64,000 nt of DNA from SIG440 sp045648175 (GTDB taxonomy: Bacteria > Bacillota > Clostridia > Monoglobales > Monoglobaceae): contig JAZRNN010000029.1 in the NCBI GenBank assembly GCA_045648175.1, positions 12,610 to 76,609 of the forward strand, in the 5' to 3' direction. The notes beneath the pieces are model-generated. The model was not told the origin of the DNA. It worked only from the letters and a program-made list of their open reading frames with translations, and searched no databases. This document shows, piece after piece, positions 17,705 through 26,955 of this stretch (the first letter of the stretch is position 1; each line of letters starts with the position of its first letter). The translations under genes and the position numbers were made by a program.

Positions 17705-19477
17705 TTACGCCGCATTCATTGGCAGCTTAATTATTACACGGGTATACTGACCAACCTTACTCTCCATAGAAATTTTTCCTTTATGGTTCTCGATAATTTC
17801 TTTGGCAATAGCAAGCCCCAACCCTGTGCCGCCCTGCTCACGCGATCGTGCCTTGTCAACACGGTAAAAACGTTCAAATATGTGATCAATATCTCCTTCG
17901 GGGATTCCAATTCCATTGTCTTCTATTTTAATGTAAACCTCGTTGTTTATAAACCCCGTATAGACGCCAATTGTGCCATTTTCAGGTGTGTATTTCATAG
18001 AATTTGATATAATATTCTTAACTGCACGTTCAAGCTGAAATCTGTCTGCATAAACCATAGGAATAGCGTTTACCACATTAAAAAGCATCTCCTGATTTTT
18101 ATTTTCAGCTTCAATCCGGAAGGTTTCAACCACTTCTCTCAGCATTTCACCTAAATCAAAGGCTTCCATATTCATTTCCACACTCTGCGCATCAAATTTA
18201 GAAAGAGTAAGAAGATTTTTAACAAGATTTGTCATCTTGGCAGTCTCATTCTGTATGGTCTTTAAAAAAGAAACCTCCATTTCTTCGCCCACCGGATAGT
18301 TATCAAGAAGGGTTTCGGTATATGTGCCAATTGTCGTAAGCGGTGTTTTTAACTCGTGAGAAACTTCTGCGACAAATTTCTTGCGCGACCTGTCAAGGTT
18401 AAATTCCTCGGTAACGTCGCTGAATACGCAAATCACACCTGCTACACGGTTTTCTTCCATTTTAAAAGGCAAGAAATATGCCTTTATGTGCTTGTTGTTT
18501 ATCTCAATCTCACGGCTTTCTGTACGGAATTTTGTAAGATACATAAACTCTGCCATACAAATATTTGAATTGAGACCCTCAAAAAATCTGTCGAACCGTA
18601 TACTTTCAATTTCATCAATGTTCATCATATTTTTTGCAGCACTATTTATTGAAATTATTTCCTGAGATGTAGAGAACGCCATGATTCCGTTATTTATGTT
18701 TTCCAAAATAACTTCAAGCTTATGTTTTTCACCGGCTACGGCATTAATCGCATTTTTCATTACACCGCCCATATAGTTAAAGGTTTCTACCAACGTGCCT
18801 ATTTCGTCCTGAGAGAAAACCTCAAGGTTTGAATCAAAATTACCCTCAGCAAAGTCCTCTGCTTTTTCAGTTAAAACGGAAATAGGATTTGTTATGGTTT
18901 TTGAAAGAAAAAATCCCAAAAGAATTGACGCTAACGCACCAAACAACAGCGCCTGAATTATAATGTAAAGCATATTTCGTGTCAGTACATTTACACCTTG
19001 CTTATTGTCCTTTACATAAATTATATAATCACTTCCGCCTCCTTCTATAAAATATGCATAATCCATATATCCGGCAGTAAATCGCAAACTTTTTCCCACT
19101 TGCCCCGTCATTGCCTGAAGAATGTTCGGTGTTTTTTCAAGAGATTCTGTCCCTGTGCTGGTTGAAACAATTCTTGACGCATCCGCTGCATTAAGAACAG
19201 CACACTGACGTTGCTCGGAAAGACCAAGCTGAGATGAATATGCCGAAATAACCGTATTTATACGATTCACTCTTTCCTGCCCTTGCAAGTCAGAAAGAAG
19301 GGTCTGTGTCATAGCAGTGGTAAACTCTCCGGACATAACTTTATCCATTTGCTCGTTAAAGGAATTTGTATACATCTTGACAATACTGTTGAACATATAC
19401 GCCCCAATAACAATCATAATTGCAAGAACCAACGCTACAAAAAGTACAACTATTTTCCATTGCATTTTTTTGAACAT
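17705..19477 (-). CDS. Membrane sensor histidine kinase, WalK/PhoR-like
   Basis: A 590-residue kinase with TM1 (about 8-30), an extracellular sensor region (about 31-168), TM2 (about 169-191), HAMP (about 190-245), a PAS-like domain (about 250-360), HisKA with phospho-acceptor His374 (EVSHELKTP), and HATPase with NIISNSMKYTP, DNGIGIP, FERFYRVDKARSREQGGTGLGLAI. The architecture matches cell-envelope kinases such as WalK. No response-regulator gene is adjacent, which is unusual for this class. It starts 19 bases after the glycosyltransferase stop upstream, so it is probably in the polysaccharide operon, suggesting an envelope-related signal (inference). Confidence 0.88.
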   Translation of the reverse strand: MFKKMQWKIVVLFVALVLAIMIVIGAYMFNSIVKMYTNSFNEQMDKVMSGEFTTAMTQTLLSDLQGQERVNRINTVISAYSSQLGLSEQRQCAVLNAADASRIVSTSTGTESLEKTPNILQAMTGQVGKSLRFTAGYMDYAYFIEGGGSDYIIYVKDNKQGVNVLTRNMLYIIIQALLFGALASILLGFFLSKTITNPISVLTEKAEDFAEGNFDSNLEVFSQDEIGTLVETFNYMGGVMKNAINAVAGEKHKLEVILENINNGIMAFSTSQEIISINSAAKNMMNIDEIESIRFDRFFEGLNSNICMAEFMYLTKFRTESREIEINNKHIKAYFLPFKMEENRVAGVICVFSDVTEEFNLDRSRKKFVAEVSHELKTPLTTIGTYTETLLDNYPVGEEMEVSFLKTIQNETAKMTNLVKNLLTLSKFDAQSVEMNMEAFDLGEMLREVVETFRIEAENKNQEMLFNVVNAIPMVYADRFQLERAVKNIISNSMKYTPENGTIGVYTGFINNEVYIKIEDNGIGIPEGDIDHIFERFYRVDKARSREQGGTGLGLAIAKEIIENHKGKISMESKVGQYTRVIIKLPMNAA

Positions 19478-19496
19478 AATTCAGTTTCTCCATTAA

Positions 19497-21725
19497 TTAT
19501 CTGCATTTGTTTTTTGTCAGATATTCATAATCACTTTGTCTTTCTGTTAAAACTTCACGAAACGCCTTGGCTGTTGCTGCATAGTAGATTTGCGAAGCAC
19601 TTCCCGCAGGCGAGCTTTTCGCCAGTTTCTCGGCTTTTACTGCACGTTCACGAACATTTATGTCATTCCAGTCCTGAGGAGCATAAAGGTCGCGACGAAG
19701 TCTATGCTGTGTCATTATCCCCGAATATGCAGTTTTTTCAATATGCTCCACAGTAAATCTGTCGCACGCTACACGATGCTCTACAACCGAGTCAGCATTA
19801 AGACCAACCTTCATATGAATTTGTTCCATCATAAAGCAAACAAGCGTTTCCTCGCCTCCGGCATAATTGTTTCCCACTCTGCCGTAGTTACACCTGAATC
19901 CGCCAATCATACGCAAACAATCATTCCGTACAGCAAAATTTGCACCATATGGAAACTCGCCATAGTCCTTCGCATAACGAAAGCCCTTTCCTTCAATCTT
20001 TAAATTGCTCCAAAGGCCTATTGTGTTATCATTTACCAAATCACCTGCATTTTCGGGAACTGTCAATAATACCTGTCCTCCACAGGCACCAAGAGACGGT
20101 CTTCCCTCAAAAGATTTTATTGTTTCGCTGACTAAGTTGTTTTTTGCAATTGAATCGTCATCCACATACAGGATAATTTCTCCCTTTGCCGCCCACATAC
20201 CACAGTTGCGGGCAAATGAAAGACCCTTTTGCGGAGCTGTTATATAGTTGACAGAAATGGTTGGATATTTTTGACGTATCTCCTGCACATACTCTTTAAG
20301 TGCCACTTCACGAATATTATTATTTACAAAAACAATTTCAAATTTGTCGGGGTTTGCACGTTGGTTACATAGCGCCTCCATACACTCTTTCAGCGTATCT
20401 GACATTTTATGTGTGCACAAAACTATTGATAATTTTTTGGTATACGTATCTGTCTCCTGAAGTCGACCTTCAAGAGCATAAAGCATATCATTTTTTGCCT
20501 TTGCATCAATAAACGAGAATAGTGTTTCAATGTCATCCGTTATATACCCGTTGTAATCCTTGCCAACACATTCACTGAGCGCTACCTTAAAATCAAAGCC
20601 CTCTTCACTATTTGTATTAATTGCCACCTTAATCGCATCCTTTGGCAGTATAACATCTGTTTCTGTTTCACCAAAAGCTGCATATATCAAATTAGAAGCG
20701 CTGCCGCCAAAAAACAGCTCGGGGAAATCTTCCTTTACAAGAATAATGTGCCCTGCTTTTTCAAGCTGTTTTTTAAACTTTTCCAAAACCTCTCTGTTTT
20801 CCTCGTCTGATTTTATATACCAAAGAAGGGGCGTCAGATAAAAATCACGTCTAAAGTCATCATAAACCATCAACTTATAACGATTTGCAGTAATCCCTAA
20901 CTCCTTGTCTTTTGCAGTAAGCGAGCCATCGTGCCAGCGATACGAATATATTGGCTTTATAAACGATGTATGACGAAGTTTAAGCAAAGAATTCATTCTC
21001 ATCCAATAGTCATAATCTTCCAGCGTGTGTTTATAACTTGAATAACAGCCTAAAATTTCTGCCGCAGCTTTTCTGTACATAAATGCTGCACCAATGGTGT
21101 TGTTGGCATATGTATTAAGCTCGTATGCATTATTGGGGAAAATTACATTCCCGCTGCCTAGGGGATATTCAAACCAGCCGTGCTTGGAGAACTTCTTTCC
21201 CTTAGCATTTATTAACCGCATATTGCCCCATACCATCGCTGTTTGCGGATTTTTCTTCAACTCCTCAACCATTTTTTCAAGGAAGTCTTCGTCCATTACA
21301 TTATCAGCACTTGTCCAGGTTAAAAACTCGCCTTTGGCTTCGCAGAATCCTCTTGACAAGGTACGTGGAATTTTTTTATTTTCTTGTGTAAGAACCCGAA
21401 TTCTGCTGTCTTGTTGAGCAAAACTCTCGGCTATCTCAAGAGTGTTATCCTTAGAGCCGTCGTTAATTATAATCAGTTCGAAATCTGTATAGGTCTGGCG
21501 TAAAACCGATTCAATAGAGTCGGCAAGAATATCACCGCCATTATATACAGGAAGAACTACAGATATTAAATCCTTCACCATAGGAACATGCACCTTGGTA
21601 ATGTCAAGTGGATATTTTGTATCCCTTTCTTCCTTATATCTCAAAAATTTATATTGGTACAGGTTGAGAAACCTTTCCTCAGGCTCCCGTACACCAAATA
21701 AGAACTTTTTCAAATTGTTGAACAT
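19497..21725 (-). CDS. Double-domain family 2 glycosyltransferase
   Basis: A 742-residue protein with two GT-A domains. The first (about 50-290) has SVVLPVYNGGDILADSIESV, IINDGSKDNT and a WTSADN sequence where a DxD would be. The second (about 430-700) has LSIVLCTHKMSDTLKECMEAL, APQKGLSFARNCGMWAAKG and VDDDS. An intervening region (about 300-420) may be a linker domain. It probably adds two sugars, or extends a chain, during synthesis of a surface glycan. No transmembrane segment is evident. It is a paralogue of the next upstream gene, from which it is separated by 10 bases. Confidence 0.88.
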   Translation of the reverse strand: MFNNLKKFLFGVREPEERFLNLYQYKFLRYKEERDTKYPLDITKVHVPMVKDLISVVLPVYNGGDILADSIESVLRQTYTDFELIIINDGSKDNTLEIAESFAQQDSRIRVLTQENKKIPRTLSRGFCEAKGEFLTWTSADNVMDEDFLEKMVEELKKNPQTAMVWGNMRLINAKGKKFSKHGWFEYPLGSGNVIFPNNAYELNTYANNTIGAAFMYRKAAAEILGCYSSYKHTLEDYDYWMRMNSLLKLRHTSFIKPIYSYRWHDGSLTAKDKELGITANRYKLMVYDDFRRDFYLTPLLWYIKSDEENREVLEKFKKQLEKAGHIILVKEDFPELFFGGSASNLIYAAFGETETDVILPKDAIKVAINTNSEEGFDFKVALSECVGKDYNGYITDDIETLFSFIDAKAKNDMLYALEGRLQETDTYTKKLSIVLCTHKMSDTLKECMEALCNQRANPDKFEIVFVNNNIREVALKEYVQEIRQKYPTISVNYITAPQKGLSFARNCGMWAAKGEIILYVDDDSIAKNNLVSETIKSFEGRPSLGACGGQVLLTVPENAGDLVNDNTIGLWSNLKIEGKGFRYAKDYGEFPYGANFAVRNDCLRMIGGFRCNYGRVGNNYAGGEETLVCFMMEQIHMKVGLNADSVVEHRVACDRFTVEHIEKTAYSGIMTQHRLRRDLYAPQDWNDINVRERAVKAEKLAKSSPAGSASQIYYAATAKAFREVLTERQSDYEYLTKNKCR

Positions 21726-21735
21726 TGATGAATTC

Positions 21736-24282
21736 CTACCTTCCCGGATTTATTTCTTCCATATATTCAAGAAGTTTCTGCCACGCATCATGATATGATT
21801 TTTTATAAAAAATATCAAGAGAATCTGCCTTCTTTTTTGTAAGTATATTTATTTCCTTTTCTGTTATTTTCATTTGACTTTTGGCATATCGTTTTGTCCA
21901 GCCAATATCTGTATGCAAATCACAGAAAAATCTATAAGTCGTAATTATTCCCGCACGAATAGTCTTTTTAACGTGTTCGTGTGTGAAACGTGAATGGTCA
22001 ACACGATGAAGAACTTTTGCCCTGGGTTGAAGACCTATTCCGTATCCTGTCTGAAGCATTTTAAAGGCAAGAGCAGTTTCTTCACCTCCGGCATAATCGT
22101 TTCCGACTCTGCCATAGCACATTCTAAAGCCTCCAACCCTCCATATTGCAGACCTTCTTACACCATAATCTGCACCATAAGGAAACTCGAATTGCTGACT
22201 GACTTCGCGGAAGGTGTTGCCCGAAATTTTAAACTGACTCCACAGACTCTCCCAGCCCTTTCGCAAAACCTTTGGTGTGGGGAATGGTCTGTCAAGAATT
22301 ACCTGCCCACCAACAATTCCTACATGTGGATGGTATTTAAATCCGGCATAAATTTCTTCAAGCAGATAATAATCTGCTAAAACATCATCGTCCAAAAACA
22401 GAAGATACTCGCCCTTGGCATTCCACATTCCGCCATTTCGAGCATAAGAAAGCCCCTTCTGCGGAACCGCCATATATCTTATAAATTCTTCAAACTCTTT
22501 ATATTTGCGTCGAAAATCTTCCACCGCCTCCCTTATACCCGAAGTTTGAGGCGCATTATCGACGATTATAATTTCATATTCCTTTTTACTCATTGACTGA
22601 CGAATTACCGACCATATTGCATCTATCAGCTTTTCACCACGCATATATGTGCATATTATTATGGAAATTTTCCTCTCATAGTCTTCCGGTTCATCAATCA
22701 TTTTCTCAAGACCGTACAGAATTTTATTTTTTATCTTGGAGTCAGCAAGGTCAAACAATGTCTTTCCGTCCCCGACACGAAACCACCCGCAATAGTCATC
22801 AAGCTCATGAAGTTCTGTTTTGTCGTTTGCCACTGCCTGTATATCAAAGTTCTCTGCCGGAGCTCCATTATCTGACATCAGCAAAGTTCCCGAAATGTTA
22901 ACTTTAATTCCTTTAGTTGATACATTCTCGCCTTTTCCGAAATACGCGTAACAAACACACGAATATTTTTCAGGGAAAACAATGGTGTTTGCTTCATCAC
23001 GTGTTAAAAGCATATGTCCCGCATCTTCTGCCGCCTTAATGAAATCTATATAATACCGATTGTTTGTATCTTCAGTCTCCACAATCCACACAAGAGCAGA
23101 CATATAAAAATCGCGTCTAAAATCATCCAGAACCATCAGCTTATACCGATTTTTGGTAATTCCCAGTTCTTTATCGTGCGCTGTAAGAGAATCACCGTGA
23201 ATTCTGTACAGATATATAGGCTTTTCTTCATCTGTGTGTTCAATTTTAAGTAGTGAATTCATTCTCATCCAATAATCATAGTCTTCTAAATTAATTTTAA
23301 ATTTAGAATAATCCTCAAGAATATATGCCGCACTCTTTCGATACATAAATGCTGCACCAATGGTGTTGTTTGCAAAAGTGTTAAGCGCCTCTGCGGATTT
23401 TGGAAGGCACACATTCCCTGAAAATAGAGGCTTTTCAAACCAGAAGTGCCCTCTTTTTATCTTTCCGTCCTTATTTATAAGACGCATATTTCCATAAACC
23501 ATTGCAGTATCAGGCTTGCGCTGCAAATTTTCAACCAGAATTTTTACGCAGTCTGGTAGCATTATATTATCGGCACTGGTCCAGGTAAAAAATTCACCCT
23601 TAGCTGCACGAAATCCCACCGAAAGCGCCGTCGGAAGCTTTTTATTCTCCTGATTAATAATTTTAATACGCTTGTCACGCCCAGCAAAAGATTTTGCAAT
23701 TTCTAAACTATTATCGGCTGAACCATCATTAACAATAATAAGTTCAAGGTTTTTATAACTTTGATTAAGCACTGATTCAATAGATTTTGCTAAAACAGTT
23801 GACCCATTATATACCGGCAAAACAACAGAAACTAGTCCCTTCTCACAAGGAACTTCAATCTTTGAAGACAAATTTTCAATAAGTTTATCGCGCTCTTTTT
23901 TGTATCTTTTAAATTTTGCCCGACACAACTGCTTCTTTCTGCTCTTATTATGGCTTACATTTTCACGAAACAACGCCTCGGTGATACCTTTGCGAAGAGT
24001 TACCGCCAAACCCATTCGTTTATAATCCGAAAGAACAAGAAGAGATCTTATAAACGAGATACCTGTCTTTTGCAAAATTTTTTCTATCTTAAGACCTGTC
24101 CTCCAAACATATGTTTCGTGAAGGTCAAGCTCCTCCTGCTTATGCTGATTTGCCTCAAACTGAATCTGCATAATTGCATTTTGGTCTGCCTCAATTCTCT
24201 CCTCCAGTTTTCTTTTTTCTTCTTGGAGAATTTCTATTTTTTTTTCTAATTCATTGTTTTGAGCATTGTTCAAACTATCCAT
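21736..24282 (-). CDS. Double-domain family 2 glycosyltransferase with N-terminal coiled coil
   Basis: An 848-residue paralogue of the downstream gene. An acidic/basic coiled coil (about 8-55; ELEKKIEILQEEKRKLEERI) precedes GT-A domain 1 (about 150-390; SVVLPVYNGSTVLAKSIESV, VNDGSADNS, WTSADN) and domain 2 (about 535-790; ISIIICTYMRGEKLIDAIW, VPQKGLSYARNGGMWNAKG, LDDD). Both genes share phrases such as YDYWMRMNSLLK, NTIGAAFMYRK and VGNDYAGGEET, consistent with tandem duplication. The coiled coil may mediate assembly with the partner or ABC ATPase (inference). It begins 1 base after the ABC ATPase stop. Confidence 0.88.
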   Translation of the reverse strand: MDSLNNAQNNELEKKIEILQEEKRKLEERIEADQNAIMQIQFEANQHKQEELDLHETYVWRTGLKIEKILQKTGISFIRSLLVLSDYKRMGLAVTLRKGITEALFRENVSHNKSRKKQLCRAKFKRYKKERDKLIENLSSKIEVPCEKGLVSVVLPVYNGSTVLAKSIESVLNQSYKNLELIIVNDGSADNSLEIAKSFAGRDKRIKIINQENKKLPTALSVGFRAAKGEFFTWTSADNIMLPDCVKILVENLQRKPDTAMVYGNMRLINKDGKIKRGHFWFEKPLFSGNVCLPKSAEALNTFANNTIGAAFMYRKSAAYILEDYSKFKINLEDYDYWMRMNSLLKIEHTDEEKPIYLYRIHGDSLTAHDKELGITKNRYKLMVLDDFRRDFYMSALVWIVETEDTNNRYYIDFIKAAEDAGHMLLTRDEANTIVFPEKYSCVCYAYFGKGENVSTKGIKVNISGTLLMSDNGAPAENFDIQAVANDKTELHELDDYCGWFRVGDGKTLFDLADSKIKNKILYGLEKMIDEPEDYERKISIIICTYMRGEKLIDAIWSVIRQSMSKKEYEIIIVDNAPQTSGIREAVEDFRRKYKEFEEFIRYMAVPQKGLSYARNGGMWNAKGEYLLFLDDDVLADYYLLEEIYAGFKYHPHVGIVGGQVILDRPFPTPKVLRKGWESLWSQFKISGNTFREVSQQFEFPYGADYGVRRSAIWRVGGFRMCYGRVGNDYAGGEETALAFKMLQTGYGIGLQPRAKVLHRVDHSRFTHEHVKKTIRAGIITTYRFFCDLHTDIGWTKRYAKSQMKITEKEINILTKKKADSLDIFYKKSYHDAWQKLLEYMEEINPGR

Positions 24283-24283
24283 T

Positions 24284-25525
24284 TTATTCTCCTACGGTGA
24301 TTTCTGATGGGACCTTTAAAACACCGAAATATTCCTTGTCACACATAATTTTTATATAAGCCGCGCCTTCAATATAATCATAATAAGAAATAGGCAGCGT
24401 ATGACGCATCTCAAGCCCCGATGTAAGGGTATATTCACCCACGTTAAGATATGCGGGAAATGTAATTTTTACAATATTTCTCCCTGTTCTTTTAAATCGC
24501 ATATCATAGTCGTGTAATGCCGCAACCATAAGGTCTACGCCGTTTTTATCCTTAAGTGAAATAGCCAGTCCGGTAGTTGAAAGATCAGCATCACTTGGGA
24601 CATCCACCACTGTTTCTACCGTAATCGTATCTCCTGAGAAAAAAACCTCTGTTTCTTTCTCCCCTTTTGATACTCTTACATTTTTTATGCAGCCTATTTT
24701 TGAACCAAAGCGATTTATTTCATTAAATTCCTTTTCCTGCTCAAGAAGTTCTTCGGTCTTTTTATTAAAGCCTTTTACGCACGCCTCGGCATCTGTTTCG
24801 TTGCTTGTTATAAATTCCATATATTTGGAAGTTACCTCGTTGACATCTCCGTCCATAATAAGTTTACCGCTATCCAACCAAATTGCTCTATCACAAAAAC
24901 GACGCACAGCATCAACATCGTGGCTTACAAAAAGAATGGTTTTTCCTTTTTCTTTAAGCTCTTCAAATTTATTATAGCATTTTGCCTGAAAACGATAATC
25001 ACCCACAGCCAATGCCTCATCTACAATAAGTATGTCTGGGTCTGTATTTATAGCAACGGCAAAAGCAAGCCGTACAAACATACCACTGGAGTAGTTTTTT
25101 ACCGGACGATTTATAAATTCACCTATTTCTGCAAATTCGGCAATTTCATCCACCTTTTTATCAACATCTTCTTTTTTCATCCCCATTATCGTTCCGTTAA
25201 GATATATATTTTCAATACCTGTGTATTCGGGATTAAAACCTGTTCCAAGCTCCAAAAGAGCAGAAACAGTTCCTTTCATAATCTTTTCTCCGTACGTCTG
25301 ATTAATTACGCCGGTAAGAATTTTTAAAAGTGTGGATTTCCCCGAGCCGTTTTTTCCTATGACTCCTACTGTTTCGCCCTTTTCTATCGAAAAGTTGACG
25401 TCAGAAAGAGCATAAAATTCCTGTATTTTATCCTTGTATTTTTTAGGAAAGAGAGACTCTTTTATACGGTCTCCGGGTTTGTCATATATTTTGTATATTT
25501 TTGTTAGGTTTTTTACTTCAATCAT
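24284..25525 (-). CDS. Polysaccharide/teichoic-acid-type ABC export ATPase (Wzt/TagH-like)
   Basis: A 413-residue ATPase. The nucleotide-binding domain (about 1-245) has GKNGSGKSTLL (Walker A), the YSSGMFVRLAFA signature and ILIVDEALAVGD (Walker B). A beta-sandwich C-terminal part (about 270-410) resembles the Wzt carbohydrate-binding domain that selects the finished glycan. Such ATPases work with an integral-membrane permease (Wzm/TagG); none is visible nearby. It heads the gene set with two GT2 enzymes and the histidine kinase, pointing to export of a surface glycan. Confidence 0.88.
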   Translation of the reverse strand: MIEVKNLTKIYKIYDKPGDRIKESLFPKKYKDKIQEFYALSDVNFSIEKGETVGVIGKNGSGKSTLLKILTGVINQTYGEKIMKGTVSALLELGTGFNPEYTGIENIYLNGTIMGMKKEDVDKKVDEIAEFAEIGEFINRPVKNYSSGMFVRLAFAVAINTDPDILIVDEALAVGDYRFQAKCYNKFEELKEKGKTILFVSHDVDAVRRFCDRAIWLDSGKLIMDGDVNEVTSKYMEFITSNETDAEACVKGFNKKTEELLEQEKEFNEINRFGSKIGCIKNVRVSKGEKETEVFFSGDTITVETVVDVPSDADLSTTGLAISLKDKNGVDLMVAALHDYDMRFKRTGRNIVKITFPAYLNVGEYTLTSGLEMRHTLPISYYDYIEGAAYIKIMCDKEYFGVLKVPSEITVGE

Positions 25526-25568
25526 TTTAGTCCCTCACTTTTGGACTTTTTCTTTTTTAAATTATGCA

Positions 25569-25590
25569 AAAAGGGCATTAATGCCCTTTT
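25569..25590 (-). terminator. Terminator of the gyrB-thyA-folA side
   Basis: A 22-base perfect palindrome, AAAAGGGCATT/AATGCCCTTTT, overlapping the folA stop codon and followed by T residues on the minus strand. It separates folA from the polysaccharide operon. Confidence 0.7.
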
Positions 25591-26083
25591 ATATATTTTT
25601 CTTATAGGTAACAAAAGTTATGTATATCCCTTTTTCTGTTTTTACCATTTCTTCGCACGCAATATACCAATTATCTAATTCATCAAAATTTACTAAGAAT
25701 CTGTCTGCGTCATATTCTTTGTCAATTTTAGTAATAAAAGCGGTATCGGCATAGTCCACCGAATTACGATACACTGCCTCACCACCAATGAAGAATATTT
25801 TATCATCGCTGTAATCTTTTTGAGCTGTTTTTATCGCATCTTCCATACAGGAACAAACAGTTACACCCTCAGGCTTAAAGGTTTTGTCACTTGTAAGAAC
25901 AATATTAAGGCGTTTGGGTAATGGTTTTTGATTGGGAAAAGACAAAAAAGTATTTTTACCCATAATAACTGCCGACCCTGTAGTCTTTTCTCTGAAAAAT
26001 TTCATATCTTCGGGGATATTGACAAGCAAATCATTGTCTTTTCCTATTCCCCAATTAATATCAGCCGCTGCAATAATATTCAT
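25589..26083 (-). CDS. folA: Dihydrofolate reductase
   Basis: Reduces dihydrofolate to tetrahydrofolate with NADPH. The 164-residue protein begins MNIIAAADINWGIGKDNDLL, followed by PEDMKFFREKTTGSAVIMGKNTFLSFP and IFFIGGEAVYRNSVDYAD, all typical. An AGAGGTGA ribosome site precedes the ATG. It is 13 bases downstream of thyA, whose product makes the dihydrofolate it recycles. Confidence 0.95.
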   Translation of the reverse strand: MNIIAAADINWGIGKDNDLLVNIPEDMKFFREKTTGSAVIMGKNTFLSFPNQKPLPKRLNIVLTSDKTFKPEGVTVCSCMEDAIKTAQKDYSDDKIFFIGGEAVYRNSVDYADTAFITKIDKEYDADRFLVNFDELDNWYIACEEMVKTEKGIYITFVTYKKNI

Positions 26084-26096
26084 AAAAAGTCACCTC

Positions 26097-26927
26097 TTAA
26101 ACAGCAACCGGAATGTTTTTTACCTGCTCTCCGGTTTTATAATTTTCCAGAACAAAGTCATCTACCGTAAAATCATAGAAATTCGTTATATCTTTGTTTA
26201 TAATCAGCTTTGGAGCTTCAAACTGCTCCCTCTTTATAAGGTCTTTAATGATAGGAACGTGTCTGTCATATATATGAGCATCCGCAATTACATGAACAAA
26301 CTCCCCTACCTGCAATCCGCTTACCTGAGCAAACATATGAACAAGTGCCGCATACTGAGAAACATTCCATCCGTTTGCCGCCAGAATATCCTGCGAACGC
26401 TGATTAAGAATTGCATTCAGGGTATTGCCGGTAACATTGAATGTCATACTGTATGCACAAGGATAAAGATTCATTTCATTTAAATCCTGATGAACATAAA
26501 TGTTTGTCATAATTCTGCGGCTGTGGGGATTATTTTTTAAATCATAAATAACCCTGTCAACCTGGTCAAATTCACCTTCAGGATATTTATGTTTAACACT
26601 CATCTGATATCCGTAGGCTTTACCTATTGAACCATCTTCATCAGCCCAGCTGTCCCAGATATGACTGCTTAAATCATTTATATTGTTTGATTTTTTTTGC
26701 CATATCCACAGAATTTCATCAATTGCACTCTTTAAATATGTGGGGCGCAAAGTCAAAATTGGAAATTCTTCGGCTAAGTTATATCTGTTAACAACACCAA
26801 ATTTTTTTATGGTATGAGCAGGAGTTCCGTCTTCCCATCTGGGACGGACCTGTGTCTCTTCATCCGACCAGCCATTTTCTATTATATCTTTGCACATATT
26901 TACAAAGATTTTATCTGCTTTGCTCAT
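26097..26927 (-). CDS. thyA: Thymidylate synthase (ThyA type)
   Basis: Methylates dUMP to dTMP using methylenetetrahydrofolate. The 276-residue chain keeps NNPHSRRIMTNIY (phosphate Arg pair), the catalytic Cys in NLYPCAYSMTFNV, RSQDILAANGWNVSQY, and HIYDRHVPIIKDLI. It is a divergent ThyA: the usual PCH is PCA and the loop before the conserved Asn differs. The retained Asn (GWNVSQY) fits dUMP rather than dCMP use. It lies 28 bases after gyrB and leads into folA. Confidence 0.92.
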   Translation of the reverse strand: MSKADKIFVNMCKDIIENGWSDEETQVRPRWEDGTPAHTIKKFGVVNRYNLAEEFPILTLRPTYLKSAIDEILWIWQKKSNNINDLSSHIWDSWADEDGSIGKAYGYQMSVKHKYPEGEFDQVDRVIYDLKNNPHSRRIMTNIYVHQDLNEMNLYPCAYSMTFNVTGNTLNAILNQRSQDILAANGWNVSQYAALVHMFAQVSGLQVGEFVHVIADAHIYDRHVPIIKDLIKREQFEAPKLIINKDITNFYDFTVDDFVLENYKTGEQVKNIPVAV

Positions 26928-26955
26928 TGTTATTCACCTTATTTCAAGATATATT

